Origin: Wurfbainia villosa
Lineage: Eukaryota; Streptophyta; Magnoliopsida; Zingiberales; Zingiberaceae
Assembly (NCBI GenBank): GCA_025175895.1
Contig: CM045997.1
Coordinates: 105,572,479-105,636,478 of the forward strand
DNA length: 64,000 bases
Direction: 5' to 3'
In this document: one piece after another, positions 36,301 to 51,300 of the stretch
How positions within the stretch are numbered: the stretch's first letter is position 1
How the letters are laid out: each line of letters begins with the position of its first letter
Notes under the pieces: model-generated
Told to the model about the DNA's origin: nothing
Databases searched by the model: none
What the model saw: the letters and a program-made list of their open reading frames with translations, nothing else
Made by a program: the position numbers and the translations under genes

Positions 36301-39300
36301 AAAACTTAAAGGGAAATTTTACAAAACAAAATAGCAATTAAACCTACTTTGTTATATGGAGTTGAATGTTAGGTCATGACTCGAGCACATGAGTAGAAAA
36401 TGCGAGTTGTAGAGATGAGGATGTTAAGATAGATGTCTGGATATACGAGAATGGATAAAATAATAAATGAAAATATTAGAGCGAAAATTGGGTTGTACCT
36501 ATTCAGGAAAAACTTTGGAAAATACAGTTAAGATGATATAGATATGTACTTAGACGATCGATAAATTCTCCAATTAGGCAATGTGAAACTATTATAAATA
36601 TGTAAATCAAACGAAAAAGAAAAAGACCAAAGAAGACTTGATTAGCAATGATAAAATAAAATAGCATAGTATTTATTTAAATATAGATGATGATATAATA
36701 GGGGATAAAGTCCAATGATGTAGGAGGATTCATATAACCAATCCCACCTAATGGTATAAAACTTGATTGTTATTATTGTTGTATTCAATGAGTTAAATTG
36801 TTCTTGATACTACATCAATTAGTATTATAACCAAATTTTTAATTCAGTATTCAATTCCATCCCCTATAATTTGTAAAACTCATCCACATGCAACTACTCA
36901 TAAGCTCTAACCACAAGATTTTTGACTTCTCCCAAATTGATTCTCTTTGCCACCGTCAATCCTCATAACCATCGGTCTACAAATGTTACCCTATCTCTTA
37001 GTCCCAACCTTGAACTAATATCCAAACAACAATAATAAGTCCATATTGTATCTTCTTCAATGTATACAAATGTCATTCATTTGCTAATCGCCACCGTGCA
37101 ATCACCTCCGACCAAGAGATGAACGGCTTGCTCCTATCCTCATCTGCATTCTCACTTCCACCTACCCCGAAACACAACATCTTCTCACCAAAAGAAACAA
37201 TGTCGCTTGCATCACCCCTAAGTGCCACCACCGCATCACACACAGGCACCACCATCGCATTCAATGTCGGCATTCCTACATCATTGCTCCTCATATCAGT
37301 CACTCAATACCGATTTTGCAAATCAATGCTATGTGATAGGATCCAATTTGATTTGATCTCATTAAAAAATCATAGACTGATCCACATATTCGAAAGAAAA
37401 ACAAATCAACTAGTTTAGGTCCTCACTTAGAGTGAATTTTTGCGATGAGACTAGGCTCGTTCAAACACTACATGGTGCACACTTCGCAACAGAAAGGCTC
37501 ACATCAACTTGGTAAACTCATTATCTTATTGAAAATACATTTATTCTAATTTAGTTGGTTAAGTTAATTTTTGTGGTTCAGTGCTATTATAAGGACCACC
37601 TAAACGACACTTTTCTCTCAATCCCTAATTATAAGAACAGTATTATTATCCTATATCCTTTTAGTTCTGCTTGCTTTCTTAATTTAATATCCTACTTAAT
37701 TTTATAATCTTCAATACTTGTCAATCCTTCACATTGGCTATAAGAAGATACTCCACTATCAGACAGCTAGCTACTTGGTGCTGGAAGTTGAGCTTAAAAC
37801 CCTTCAATACAGAGTGGATGTACAGTGTGGATAACCTAAAATGGAAGGAAGGGTTTTGAGCTAGCAGCCCATAACGTTCACCTAGACACAACCAAGGTTT
37901 TAAATGCCGAGCCGTACGGAAGTTTCGGTCGGTGACCGGAACGATACGATTTCGGTATCGTATCGTGCGTGCCGATACTGTTTCGATATTTTTTTCTATT
38001 TTTTTAAATATTAATATTTAATTATTTTAAATGTCATTATTCATTTAATTTCAAATATTTATTGTTAAGTATATTTCGATTTTTTTTCTTGAAATAATTG
38101 ATATATCAAAGGAATAAAAGTAAATAAATATACTTTTCTTTAAAGAAAATTGATATATCAATAACTTCAATTAAAATTGATACATCATAACATATTATTT
38201 TACTATACCAAAAAGAGTATCGTGAATCAGATGAAAACATTGGTTCTTGCGACATTATGCTTAGATCAATCCCATAATTCTCTAACGCCCAAATCAAATA
38301 ATTATCCCATGACATGGAATATTGATATTGATTTCTCCACATATCCATCAATGTGTTTCGATTCATCACTAGAAGTTGGACTGGAACTGCTGCCACTGGA
38401 ATCGGAACTGGTACAGGATAAGGATAAATATACATTCCCGATGTCGGATATGATTGATCACCATATAATGCATCAGAGCTATAATAAGGCCGAGAGTATG
38501 ATGAACTCCGATCAGAATCAATCTCAACTAAACTCTCTCGCATATCTCGATAATCATGAGCTTCTTTTTGTCTATCACCCTTATATCGACGTTGATACTG
38601 ATTTTTAATAGTTCTAGCACTATGATTTTCATCTTGAGTTGCATCTGTGAAATTTTGATTACATGTCCAAAGCTCTGATGTTGAAGTTGATGGAATATAA
38701 GTTTCACCACCACCGAGTGCACCATCACTATCATTACTTCCATGAGTACTTGCACTGCTATTAACATCACTATCATCATTTTGAACTTCTCGTCGGATTG
38801 CGATGTGAAAGGTGATGATGTTTCATTACTATCATCATGTTCTTGCTCATCAATTGGCAGTGGATTTTCATTAATTTTCACTTTGACTCCTTCCTTTAAA
38901 AGTAGGAATTATGCTCTTTCCTCTTTAATAAAAGTTGTCGAGCTTTTTTATACTTTGCCTTTGTTTGTCTTTGCTTTTATCTACAAATGTTTGTTGGATT
39001 TTGGATGAAGATGCTTGAGAACGTCTAATAATTCGAGATCCGAAAATCAAAATTCTTGAAAGAGTAAAAATTTACATCATTATTTTCCTCAATGATTTAA
39101 ATATTTTAGCTTGTATTATTTCAATCTGTAAGAAACCGAGATGGTTGTGATGGATCTGCTTATAAGATTTTAGTAAAGGATTTTCTTTTTAATAGCACTC
39201 CACCAATTCTTCATCATCGTTATCACTTTAGACAAATCTAATATCAAATATATTTACATTATGATTCTTGTTTTCTGCTCTTCAATTATTGCTCTTAGTT

Positions 39301-42300
39301 GAAGACGATATTATAATAAAACATAGATCATTTTTTCCACGATAAGAAAGATGATTTATGTACTTTGGTATGAATGAGGAGAAAGTTGAATTTCTTTCAC
39401 AACCACTAAGACATTTGTGAGAATTCAGATCTTGATCTTTTTTCAAATTTATGATCCTCCATACTCAGAATTGCCACTCTTGAAAGACAAATAAAATCAA
39501 ACTAACATAGTATTTTCATTTGTAAATAATAATCAGTCATAATTTATGCTACATTTACCTGCATCCATTTTATATCTGCATGATATTGCAAAAGGATCAG
39601 CAAAAGAACCATATCCCTCTCGAAATAATCGACTTTCATTATTATCTTTTTGTTTGTAGTCTTAATATTACATTTTTCGAGACTCTTTTAACAAATTATC
39701 ATTTGTGACAAGATTATAACGATATTGATATGCTGGATTGAGATAATAACCTGAAATAATTAAAGATATATAATTATTAATAGCAATATTAAAAAAATTA
39801 TTATTAAAAATATACTTTCCCATTTGATTGCTCCACCTTGAAGTGATTATATCAATATAATGTTGATATTTAGTCGATGATTGTAGACGTCTTTTAATTT
39901 CCTCTTTTGCTTCATGAATCAGGTGGTAAATATTCATTTATCTGTAGCTTCTTCTTTTTATCTTTATATAAAACATACATCTAGGCTCAATGAAAGAATC
40001 TCAAACTTAACATGTGATTTTCCCAAAATCTAGTAGATAATATGATAATTTTTACATTTCCTTACCTTTAATCGCATGATATTGAGTATGAGAGGTTTCC
40101 ATATCCCTCGAAATAGTGACTTTCATTAATAGCCTCAATCCTTTTTTTTTTGAAACAACACTTTAATAAGAAAGTGAGTTCAAACCTAGTTGCTCCCATT
40201 CGTGAATCTCTCCATCAATAAATCTCCTCATTAATCCATGAACCCAATGATGATAATATATGAATTTAAAGATATATAATTGATTACTACCTTCTTCATC
40301 ACGAGTTTATCGATGATATCTGTCAATCAATCAATACGGTCACGTGAAGTGTCGAAATAATATTTGATATTTGTTCCGATGATCGGCTCTTTTAAAGTTG
40401 GCACCATTATCTCATAATCACTGTAAATATGCTCTACACCTATCTCTTGCACTACTACCATCAAATGATATATATAAGATGCATCATGATATTCTCTATC
40501 ATCAATGAATCTGAAATATCACATTTCTATTGCAATATAGTAGAAAGTTGATAATGCTCATCGCTGGTCTGTCGTCCATGACACATCAATGTAACCCTAC
40601 ATAAGTTTCATTGCTTATCGCTGATAGAATCCAGTATTGATTTCTCCACTTGTTCATCTAAATATGGACTAAAGAATTTCAAGCGCTTGAGGTTGAATCG
40701 CACCATTTTTTGGATGTTAGATACCATGTCGCGGTAAAGGGAGCATCTCGGTAAAGTTGTTGCCTTATGACGAGAGGTCACGTTGAATCGAGAACGTTTT
40801 GCAATTAAGATCGTCTGATGGATTCGTTCTCCTGCATTTCCAGAGCCGTAGTTGTAATTTTTTTAGATACCATGCTACGAGTATATGCTATTGTCGCGTT
40901 GGAAGGAATTCGATTAAAATGAAAAATTTAGCAATACTTTCGCTAATCGATTTCTTCTTCTTTTGTATAAGCATCATCAATCCTAGTTTGCTTACTAGCT
41001 CGTCCGAGAATGCAAATAGATCAATATCGCCAATATCAATCGCACGCCGCGATGATGTATGAAAGAAACGACCAATACCGCTTTTGTTAAGCAACGCGAG
41101 CACTTCATAGCCTTCTAGTGTTGTCAGCACTAGTTGAGCCACTTCCACTAGCACCAAACGAGTCACTACCACTAGCGCCAACTATTTTTGTTACCATATC
41201 GCATATGTTCATCATATGCATATTGAAGTTCTGTAAGCGTAAAGAGTCACAAAATTCTTCTTCATTTAAATCTTCACCACGACCTTCAAATTCATCATAA
41301 ACCGTGTTTCATAAGCTCGCCTATCAAAATTTTCTTTGTTATTATTGCTTATACTTCAATTCTTTTTCTCATTAAGTTCTTGTTTAGCATTTAATTTAAT
41401 TTCATCGGGAACTTGTGAACATCTACAAACATCCAGATATCCACCAGCAAAATGTTTTATGCGTGTAGCTCCACCGCCACGTCCAATCATATCGCAATAT
41501 AAACATTGCCAATGAAATTAATTTTCTAATTGACGTGCATGTCTCATCATAAGAATATTGTTTTGGTGTCATTTGTCTACCTATGCATTATAAAAATTTA
41601 AAAAAAATATTAAAAAAATAATTCACAATGAATATTCATAATTACAATATTAAAAAATTTAAAATAAAAATTATCTAATTTATCGTTTTAGTCTCGGTCT
41701 CATTCTCGATCAATTAATATATCTTCAATTAAATTATTCAAAAAAATACAATCTAAATAAAAATATATATTGTTATAGATTTTTAATAATTAAATATTTT
41801 AGATTTCTTTACCATAAATATTTTTTATTTTTTATTATAATTTATATTTTTTTGTTTTTAATATAAAATAATAAAAACATTAATTTATATAAAATAATTA
41901 TATAAATTAACTATTAATTTTTTCTAAATTATACTGATATATATTTATATATTAAAATTTATAAAATATAATAACTATATTAAATACTATAATTTATATA
42001 TATATTATAAATATATAATTTATATTATATTTTAAAATTATATATATACCAGTAAATTTTAAAATTTATCAAATAAAAATTTTAATTTTTTTTATAAAAT
42101 TCTAAAATTATTTTATTTTTTTTTTGAAATTTTATTAATTTTTAAAAATAATTAAAGATTTAATTTTAAATAAATTATAAATTGAATTTAGAATTTAATT
42201 AAAATATTTTTTATTTGTTTAATTTTTATAATTTTAAATAAAAATACAATTTAATTAATAATTAATTTAATTAAATTTTACCGTTTAATTAATTTATATT

Positions 42301-45300
42301 ATATATAAAATTTTAATTAATAATTTATTTAATTATAATTATATTATAATTTTTATATTAGTTATTTATATAAATTAAATTTTTTATTAATCTGCGATCC
42401 TCAGTGATCGCGATCACGATCACTGATCGCGATCGAGATCAAGATCGCAATCAAGCGACAAATAATCGTACCTCGCCGCCGAAGTCGCTGCCGTTGCTTC
42501 GCTCGCCGCCGCCGCCGCCTCGCCTCGCCGCGCTCGCGCTCGCTTCTGTGTAAGTTTCCTTCATTATATAACTTCCTCGTCAATCTTTAATCATCGCACT
42601 GCTTTAATCGCGTGAGCGATGTAAAGGAATCTATCGCCGACGAAGGAATCGCACTGCACTTCGTCATCGCGAAATCTCAAGATTTCGCTTTCCCCCACGC
42701 CAAACAATACGCTTTCTGCTTTGGATGAAACAAATCGCAAAACCATGGACACAACACACATTGTGATCATTACTCTATTAATTACTCTACTCTCCAAGAA
42801 GAAAATTGCTTTTATTGACACAAATATCAACTTGAGCCGGTACACAATCAAATACTACTAACTTGGTCAACTTTGAAGTCAATATTAAAGTACAAACTCA
42901 AATGTATTTCTCGATTAGGTTATTAAAATAGGCAATTAGTTTAGTTGGTACAGCATGACCAAGAAAGAATGAGCGCAATTTGCAAATAAACTATTCATCA
43001 AAGAAGTACTACGAAGATATTCAAGATCACTATGTTGCAAGCAGGCCAAGCCCATTAGATATTGGATAGAAATGAAATGAAAGTCGATGAAAAAATACAT
43101 TTTGACACACTTCAAAAATCAATAGGATATCATAGGGATGAACCTAAAACAATCATGCCCTAGTGTAATTGAATATGAAAACAAGTTTGACGTTATGCAT
43201 ATACATTGCAACCACACACTAGACTGTGGGGAAACCTTTATCCACTTCATCAGTGGACAATGGCAAGTCAAGTTGTTTGCACCAACTTTGATAGAAGAGA
43301 CCTGCTACAACCAAGCTCCTCAACCAATAATGCACCTCTTTATAGGGTGTCACTAAAATTGTGAAATCAACTAGTTTCAATCATATTTAAACTATTATCT
43401 AGTGTGCAAAAGTTAGCACATGGTGTAAAATACCATAATAATAAAATATATATATATATATATAAAATAAATATTGGGTAATTGGGAGAATACCCTATGA
43501 AATTTTTCAGGAATTTTTAGAAATTTTTCTGGACTTAAATGGAGATTTTCAAGACCCTCTTTGTTTATGAGGAGTTAAAGGACTTAACGGGTCTGAAATT
43601 CGACCCGTTATCTGCCAAATCCGACCCGTTCTCTTTTATTAATGTCGGGCGTTAATTTCTTTCGGTTTTCTTCTCCCGAGCGTTCCTCCACCGCGACTCC
43701 TCGCGATCTCTCTGCCGCTCATGATCTCTCAGCCACCGCGACCTTCTCTGCAGCGCCTAGAGATCTTCTTCCCTCTTCTCGTTGTTTCTTTCTCGCAACC
43801 CCTGCCCTCACGCACGACCGGCAACCTCCGCACCTTTTCCTCATCGAACGGCCGCTGCCGACAACTCCTTCCAGTGGGAGAGCAAGCGGGAGGGGAGGAT
43901 CGACATTTGGGCTCCGGCGGGCATCCTCGATCGCGAAAGCTAGGGAGCGGCAAGGGATCTCGCTGCCGGATTTGGGAGTCGCCTCTTCCGATTTCTCCTC
44001 GCCGTCGCCCGCCCGATCGGTGCCACCCTCCCGTCTTCTTCTTCTCTTCCGATCCGGAAGCAACAAGGGTCGCCGGCCATTGCAGTTGCATCTCCACCGT
44101 GCGATTCCGACCCTGCCGATCTCCGGCCTTTTTCATCGCGGGAGCCTAGTTCGCCGGAGCTACTCCTCGCCGGGCGATCTCATGGATCGTCACCTCTCCG
44201 CCGCGAGCCACTCCATCGCCGCTGTTTCGCCGCCGACCGCGGATGATCGAAGTCGAGCCACCTCCGTCGGCCACCGCTTTGGGGCCGGCCGCCGCAGAAG
44301 AGATAGGTGAGTCGTGTTGTTCTTCGATTTTTGGACGAGATATAAGGTCAAGGCCTGTGGTTGGTGATGTGTCGGCAGATGCCTTGGTTAGGGATTCCAC
44401 CAGGAGATCGAAAGATGGGAAGGAGGGGCACGGTTCGATCGATTGCTATGTTCGTTTGATCATTGCGGGATCCATCTTGTTCCTTGGCTATTTGTGTGAA
44501 CATCACAACCATCTGTACCTCAATCAGCAGCAGCAACCATGGTGTGTTCTGGTAGTAATGCAACGCTGTCGCTCAATGGCTTTGGCTTGGTGGACCGTGA
44601 GAGTTTTACTCAAGGACCTACTCTCACATCTATGGGTAATTTCTTAGCCATCTTGTTGTTTCCTAGGTTACAATTGTGGTGTGTTTGGACAGGGATTTGG
44701 GCTATTTTGCATGTAGCAGGGATAAGGCAGGCCATTGTGGGCTTTGTCTTCAATTCAATTGATTGAACTTCGGTCTGATTGAAGCAAGGAGCTGTGGCTG
44801 AATGAAGTGGTGTTAGGTGTAGCTTGTTATGTGATCGAGTTCACTAGTATGGACGAACGAGGTTAATTGATTCAGATTGGGTCCTATGAGGTGGACAAGG
44901 AGGTTGTGCGATTAAAGCGTAACCAGGTGAGTCTGAATCTTAATGCTTATGAACATATGTTAACTGTAGATTGAGATGTTATTTAGTTAGTTGGATTAGC
45001 TATGATTAAATTGACCGTTGGTATGGTGATTAAAAGATAATGGAAGAAACTATTCAGTTAGTTGATCGAGATGCGAAGTCAATGTAGGACTCGAATCGAT
45101 CATTCGTTGTATGCTTGCACTTAACTATAAATGTTGTGATATGTGCAGGACATGATATGAGGCAGATATTCATGAACGTGAAGACGATTGGTGTCTACAA
45201 AGCAGGTGGGTAATTTCCTACCTGGTCTGGGTAGATGTATTGCATTCGGATTTAGTCATAGATATGAGCATGTTAGGTGTTCATATTATCTTGACCCTGC

Positions 45301-48300
45301 TCTTATTATCGTATGCTTGATCCTTTACCGTTGACTATTAACTCCATTGCTGCTATCATGTTTATTTTACCATGATTAGGAGTTATAAATATAGGTGATG
45401 TAAGTAACTTAGAATTTGTTTGAGTTAAGTGCAAGTAGTAAAGTCCGGATGACAACCTGATTGTAAATTGGGCAAAAAGGTCATCCGTGGGTAGATAAGG
45501 TCTTGAACCTACGGTTAATTCTAGTACCCCTAGGTTGCATGTTTACCACTGACTATGTATTGTTTAAATGGTCGAGTGAATGGTACTTAATGTGTCGCTA
45601 CGGATCTGTGGTCCTAGCTTGATAATCGGTTTGAGTACGACTCTCTACAAGATAGAGAGTGCATCAATTAGATTGGTATGACTCTACGATGGATAGAGTA
45701 TTATGATCACTGAGTACTCTGCAGGATGAGAGTGCGCTTGATCCGTTAGTATGATTCTCGTAGAATAGAGAGTCTATGGTGGATGTCTCAGATATGAGAC
45801 ATCGTGCATTCATGCATTTGCACGCACGCCGGGCGACGAGGTCTCCTTGTGGTTGAGAGTGTCGAGTCATCCCGCCTCCACGCTTACTCATGGAGGAGTC
45901 ACCCGTGTGAGGGCAGAGCATCAGGTGCCGCACTCTACCACTATGACGGTGGTAGTTGGATTCGCTGTCGTAGTCCTCGTGTGTGGCACTCGACCACTCA
46001 TGGGTAGTGATCGTCGGAGTGGCCAACAGGGACCCCCATCGTAGCTTGCTCTTTACGCTTATACGCCACTCGATCACATCGCCACTCTACCACCGAGAGT
46101 AGTGGTTGGTGTTGAGTTGGGACAGCTTGTCATGCTCGAGCCAATCCACGCCACACCTCGTAGTAGCTTTAGGTGGCGAGCCGACACGACTACGATGCAT
46201 CGCATCACGACTTACGGCATTTTCATATTGCCATATATATACATATATGCATGTATATATATATATATGGATGATTGTGATTAGTATACATATATAGATC
46301 ACGATCTATATATATATTATTGTGATGTTGCATTTGATTGTATTATGTTTCTTTGCATTTAGGTGTACATCGTATTATTCATGCATGTTTCTTGCATTGT
46401 TATCTGATTGTGTCGGATCTTGGTATGGGTTAGACGACCATTAGATACCTTGACACCTAGCTAGAGTATATTGTGAGTTGATCTACTCTTCTGTTATATA
46501 TATATATGTTTGATATATGTTGAGTTGGATCAGTAGCGTACTTGAACTTGAGTATGTGTGCATTTTTATGTTGTTTATTTGGTTAGACGGTATATGCTTG
46601 TATTTATATACTATGCTGATATACATGTTGTACCTCTAGAGTCTGTTGTTGAAAATACATGTGATATGACATATATACATGTTTTCTATTACTCTTGAGT
46701 TTTACTCACCACCCCGGACCCGGGTTTTACATGTCGCCCGTGGCGGTAGAAGACTTCGTGATGGCATTGGAGCACCGCCGGCTGACATCGTCTCATCTCA
46801 CCTCCGTGGCTCCCGTGTCTGTTTTGGATTTTCCGTATGTCTTGTTTTGCATTCGGAGTTTTCGTGATGTTATGTATTATGTGATGTACGCACATGTTGG
46901 TGCGGGTTTTGTCGAGGTTTTTTTTATGTTATGGTGTTAGTCATACCGGTATGCATGTGTAGGATGTGTTGTTGTTGTATCGTTTCCGCTGTGTGTAGTT
47001 GTTGTGTTGATATATATATATCGTGGTGGTTTGGTATATTTTTATGTGTTGTTATTGTGGGCCTACGGGCCTTGTATTAACCCGAAATGTTGTCACGTAC
47101 AGGGGAGATGCCGTCCGTTTGATTTTCGGTTCGGCATGCTCTCGGGGCGTGACACATAGACCTCTGGAAGATTAACAACCCTAATTCAGCCATTCGATAC
47201 TTCAAGTGTCGTGATAAGGGTCACTAGCATTAAAATGTTCTCATTGGAATTAGAACCTAGGCATCGCCCTAAAAGTGAGGTAGCCTACTTCTAACTCCAA
47301 GATGATGGGGAGGTCAGACCCTTAGATGAACAATAAGAGACTTGGAAATGTGAGAAAAAGATTATAGTACTTTATGCAGTGTGCTACATCCTATCTACAC
47401 ACACCCACATCAAATTATTCATGGAAATGCAACTAATTCATGCTTAATGTTAAACTTTGTGAGCATTTCCTTTTTCTATTTCCTTCCCCCTACTATTTTT
47501 CCAACACATTAACTGATAGCCCAAGTCTGACTGCATCACTCATGTAAGTCCCCTTGTTCCGTCAAGTTTTTCATATAAAGATAGAATGCACACCTTGAAC
47601 AAGTATAAGATTGATTATACATTAAGACCACAAGAATAACCTGGAAAAAAAAGTCACCTCAAAAAGCTTTCTAGCCATGTAGTTGTTCTGTTGCTGCATT
47701 TCTACCTGTGCCCATGCCTGAATCAAGAGGAACATGGGAATTGATGAATTCTTGTCCATAAGAAATACTAGTTGAGAGTCAAAAACAAGTTTTATAGATG
47801 AAAATCAAGTCTTACAAGCCAACTTGCACAGCTTTTAGGGTTGCATTTGGTAGCTTGCTGGAACAAGTACCTAGCCCTCTTAAACCTCTTTCCTTTTGCT
47901 TCAAGGATCGCAAGACTTTGGTAAATGTACTCATTTCCACCACAGTATTTGAGTCCTTTTGCAAGAAGATTTCTTGCCTTTTTTATATTTCCTTGCTGTA
48001 TTTCTAGCACTGCCCATCCATGCCAAGCTGCAACATGCTTCTTGTCAGCTACTGTAGCAGCATCAAATAGCTCCCTGGCTCTACGGATATTTCCAGCCTT
48101 ACTTTCAAGCATACCCCAACACTGTTCAAACAAAAAGGTGTGATCATCCCAGCTATGCATACTGCTCAGCATGAATTGCACAACAAATCATCACTGTCAA
48201 AAAGATGCTAAATGAGTAAGACGTTATGCCTGCATCTTGATGTAATATTAAAGATAAAAGAAGCTTTGATGAACTACATGTCCTTTGAACTCTCAAAATG

Positions 48301-51300
48301 TCTAAGCAAATTCATGAGGATGATGAATCAAGTCTTATCGTGGTTGTCAAAATCAGCTGATAATGATATAGATTGTCCTATTGAAGTCGCTCATCCAATC
48401 TTTCCATAGAAGTCGGTCATCTTATGTAGAGAAGTTAAAGAAAATAGATATTCAAAGAAACTACTTAGAAATGAGCTAACAAGACAAGAAAATAAATTAA
48501 ATTGATTGAAAGCTCGTCAATTCATGAATGAAAAAGAGTGAAGAAATTTGGTCAAACTGGATTGATTGTGGTAAAGTCAACCAATCTAGCCAACCAAGTA
48601 TATCTCCTCTACCTTTTGTTGCAAGATGAACAGAAAAAAAATTTACAGCGTGTAATATACGAATAAGTAAACAAGCACCGCATCTATCGCTTCTTCATGT
48701 ATCCATGTAGTGACAATACTATTGGTTGAGAGAATATAGAGTAGTACTGCCATCATCAATATTGCCCAAAACCATCAAATCAATTAAACCCAATAATATA
48801 AAATTAAGTATTTTGGTAAAACATGTATAAAAGTGTATTATTATTGAATAACTTTACATTAGTAAATGTATGGTATCTATTAATATATTTTAAAATTTAA
48901 TTCTATATTAATAAAATATCATTTATTATCAAGCAATAATCTAAAAGAAATATCTAGTTTAATAAAAAAAAATTTTTGATAGTTTAGAATATTATTTTAT
49001 TAATGTCTACTTAGCCCAAAACTTAACTCTATATAACATGTCTAATTGTCATTTGTAAAACTTCCCTTTAAGTTTTAAAAGTACCTTACAATCACAAAGA
49101 ACATCTAATGTCCTCGCCATCCTCTATTTCAACCATATTCCTAGATACTTACTCTCAATTACAAGTAATTCATCATTTTCTATTATAACAACTTCCATGC
49201 TATTCTAATACTACTCTTGGATTAATAGTGCAAGAGAAAAGAGCAAAAGTTAACCCAAAAAAAAATGAAAGAAAGAAAGAGAAAATAAAATTGCTCAGAA
49301 AGATGGTTGCACCAATTTTGAACGCCCCCGTCTCTGATACCAATTAAAGGACCGAGAAACACGCTAGAGGGGGGTGAATAGCGCTTAAAACTTCTTTCTT
49401 TCTTTGTAAAACTCAGAAACAAAATAAGATAAAATTACAGCGGAAAATAAGAACAAGAACACAAAAGAAAGTTTTACTTGATTCACAACCAAATGGTTGC
49501 TAAATTATACAAGTGTTTCGACTCTATGTGCCAAAAGAGTTGTGTGATTACTTAAACTAAATTAACATAATAATGAATGCAACATTTATACCACAAAGCT
49601 TTGGCTCCACGCTCATCAGAGTTGCATTATTATTTATGATAGAATAAGAAAAATAAATTATTATAACTATAACTATAGAGCATTGTTTCCACACTTAAAA
49701 AGGGATCTTAAGTCTTTTCGACATTTTGTAGATTGCATTTTACATGAGATGCTTTATTTAGTGGGTAAGTTTTGGGTCATTTACTTTTTCTTGTATGAGT
49801 CATTCACCTTATACATAATATATGCATTCATATGATGCATCTCGCAGTGAGTGGATTGTGGGCCATTCACTCTCTGTTTTTATTCTATAAACAATTCATT
49901 CTCTTATCAAGTGGATTGTGGGTAGTTCATTGGTTCCACGCTTTAAAAGGGATCTCAAGTCTTTTTGCGCATTTGTAGATTTCAGCCATTTTGCATGAAA
50001 TGTTTTTCTTAGTGGATAGGTTGTGGGTCATGTACTTTTTGTTGTATGAGTCATTCACCATATACATAACATATGCATTCATATGGTGCACCTCATAGTG
50101 AGTGGATTGTGAAGGTAAATTGTGGGTCATTCACCCTCTATTTTTATTCTATATACAATGTATTCTCTTATCAAGTGAATTGTGGGTTGTCCATATTTAT
50201 ATACAATGCATTTATTAATGGGCAGATCATGGGTCATTCACCCCTTTATAAATTATGACAATTCTCGTGTAAAATAAAATAGCAAGGAAATGTGTAATAT
50301 TATAAAAGTAGAATCATAGAGGAAATGGTGAAACTATTTAAAATTAAAATGAAAGAAGTATAACAGGAAATGATTAATGACGCCATGATGCTAAAAGAAA
50401 TATGAAAAAATTTATAGAGATTTGTTATTGCCTCCTATGGTAAGATATCATGTATATCTTTTCTTCTTCCATTTTGCACTGATGTTCCCAATCCCTTTTT
50501 CCTTAACCTTCATGAGGTGATCTTGAAAGTTTAGATAGTATTACAAAGATATCAACAATATTAAAGACAATTCTATTAGTGTTCATTCATTTTACTTTTT
50601 CCTAGAGCATAGATTGTTACTTTTATGAATTTTAGTTTTTAATGTATTTTCTCATTTGTTAACACGTCTAATTATGTCAGTCAAAATGGGTCTAGTTATG
50701 TTGTCATCATGCATATTTTTATATTATTTAATAAATTGTTCTGATATTAATTATTGTTACATCTTTGTACACCCTTGGTGGTTAGTGGTGTCATTTTGTG
50801 ATTTTGATGCAATGGCAGATATCCATCATGAGAGAGGCTATCCCTTATACAAGGACAGAAAGCTACGGATGTGTTGACCTGCACAATTCGGTACTTTCAA
50901 TCCTTGATCTAAACTATCAAGAAACAATAGACCTCTATGTACTCAGTTCATTCGTAGAAGTAATCTACTCGATTCATAATATAATCCCTGCAAGTGCCAA
51001 TCAAGCAATTTTACACAAAAATCAATTTGAGAAATAGGTTACCCAAGTCTTGATTTAGGAACACTCGCCTAAGTAGTAGTTCCTAAAGGATTTTCTTTGA
51101 ATCATGTGGTTATGAGTTAATATACCATGAAATGCATGACAAAAGCCCCTTTGAATCACAGGAAAACAGAAAGATTAAGTCACAGTCTCACAACATGTAG
51201 CTTTTAATCCAAATGAAGATGATCAATCAAACAATCCCGGGCATACAAAGATTCAGTAACATTCCCATGGCTTTTGTTGAATAAGGAAATATTGTCCATG

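Larger units (their letters stand above)
33477..36782 (+). mobile_element. Near-full-length RTE-clade LINE, 12-bp target duplication
   Basis: ATTCAATGAGTT flanks it at 33465-33476 and 36783-36794. The 5' leader reads GAAACCCGCCATAG...AACCCAGATGAGAAAGG. The endonuclease and reverse transcriptase are both recognisable but broken by stops. The 3' tail is TTATTATTGTTG. A MITE interrupts it. Confidence 0.85.
33319..36814 (+). mobile_element. Gypsy LTR split by a LINE insertion, followed by a primer-site relic
   Basis: The left part 33319-33476 contains CTATAAAAGAGTTATG. The right part 36795-36814 ends GATACTACA, then TCAATTAGTATTATAACC resembles a mutated Met-tRNA primer site. It is the same family as the LTR at 26506-26744 but in the opposite orientation. 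Confidence 0.5.
31897..47657. other. HCF107 intron 4 (15.8 kb, transposon-filled)
   Basis: It contains the SINE 32943-33093, a split Gypsy LTR, an RTE LINE with a nested MITE, an hAT relic, and a gag relic split by a solo LTR. Between these it is AT-rich with nothing recognised (31,897-32,929, 41,600-42,390, 47,400-47,657). Confidence 0.85.

Noticed and set aside
37073..37418. Possible small gene on either strand
   Set aside because: Neither frame shows a domain or splice support, and the position just after an LTR and primer-site relic points to retrotransposon sequence.
38177..38608. 143-codon plus-strand frame
   Set aside because: It is antisense to the hAT transposase tail.
43642..44400. 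222-codon plus-strand frame and overlapping minus-strand frames
   Set aside because: Same kind of GC-rich LTR leader, inside a solo LTR; overlapping frames on both strands indicate composition, not coding.
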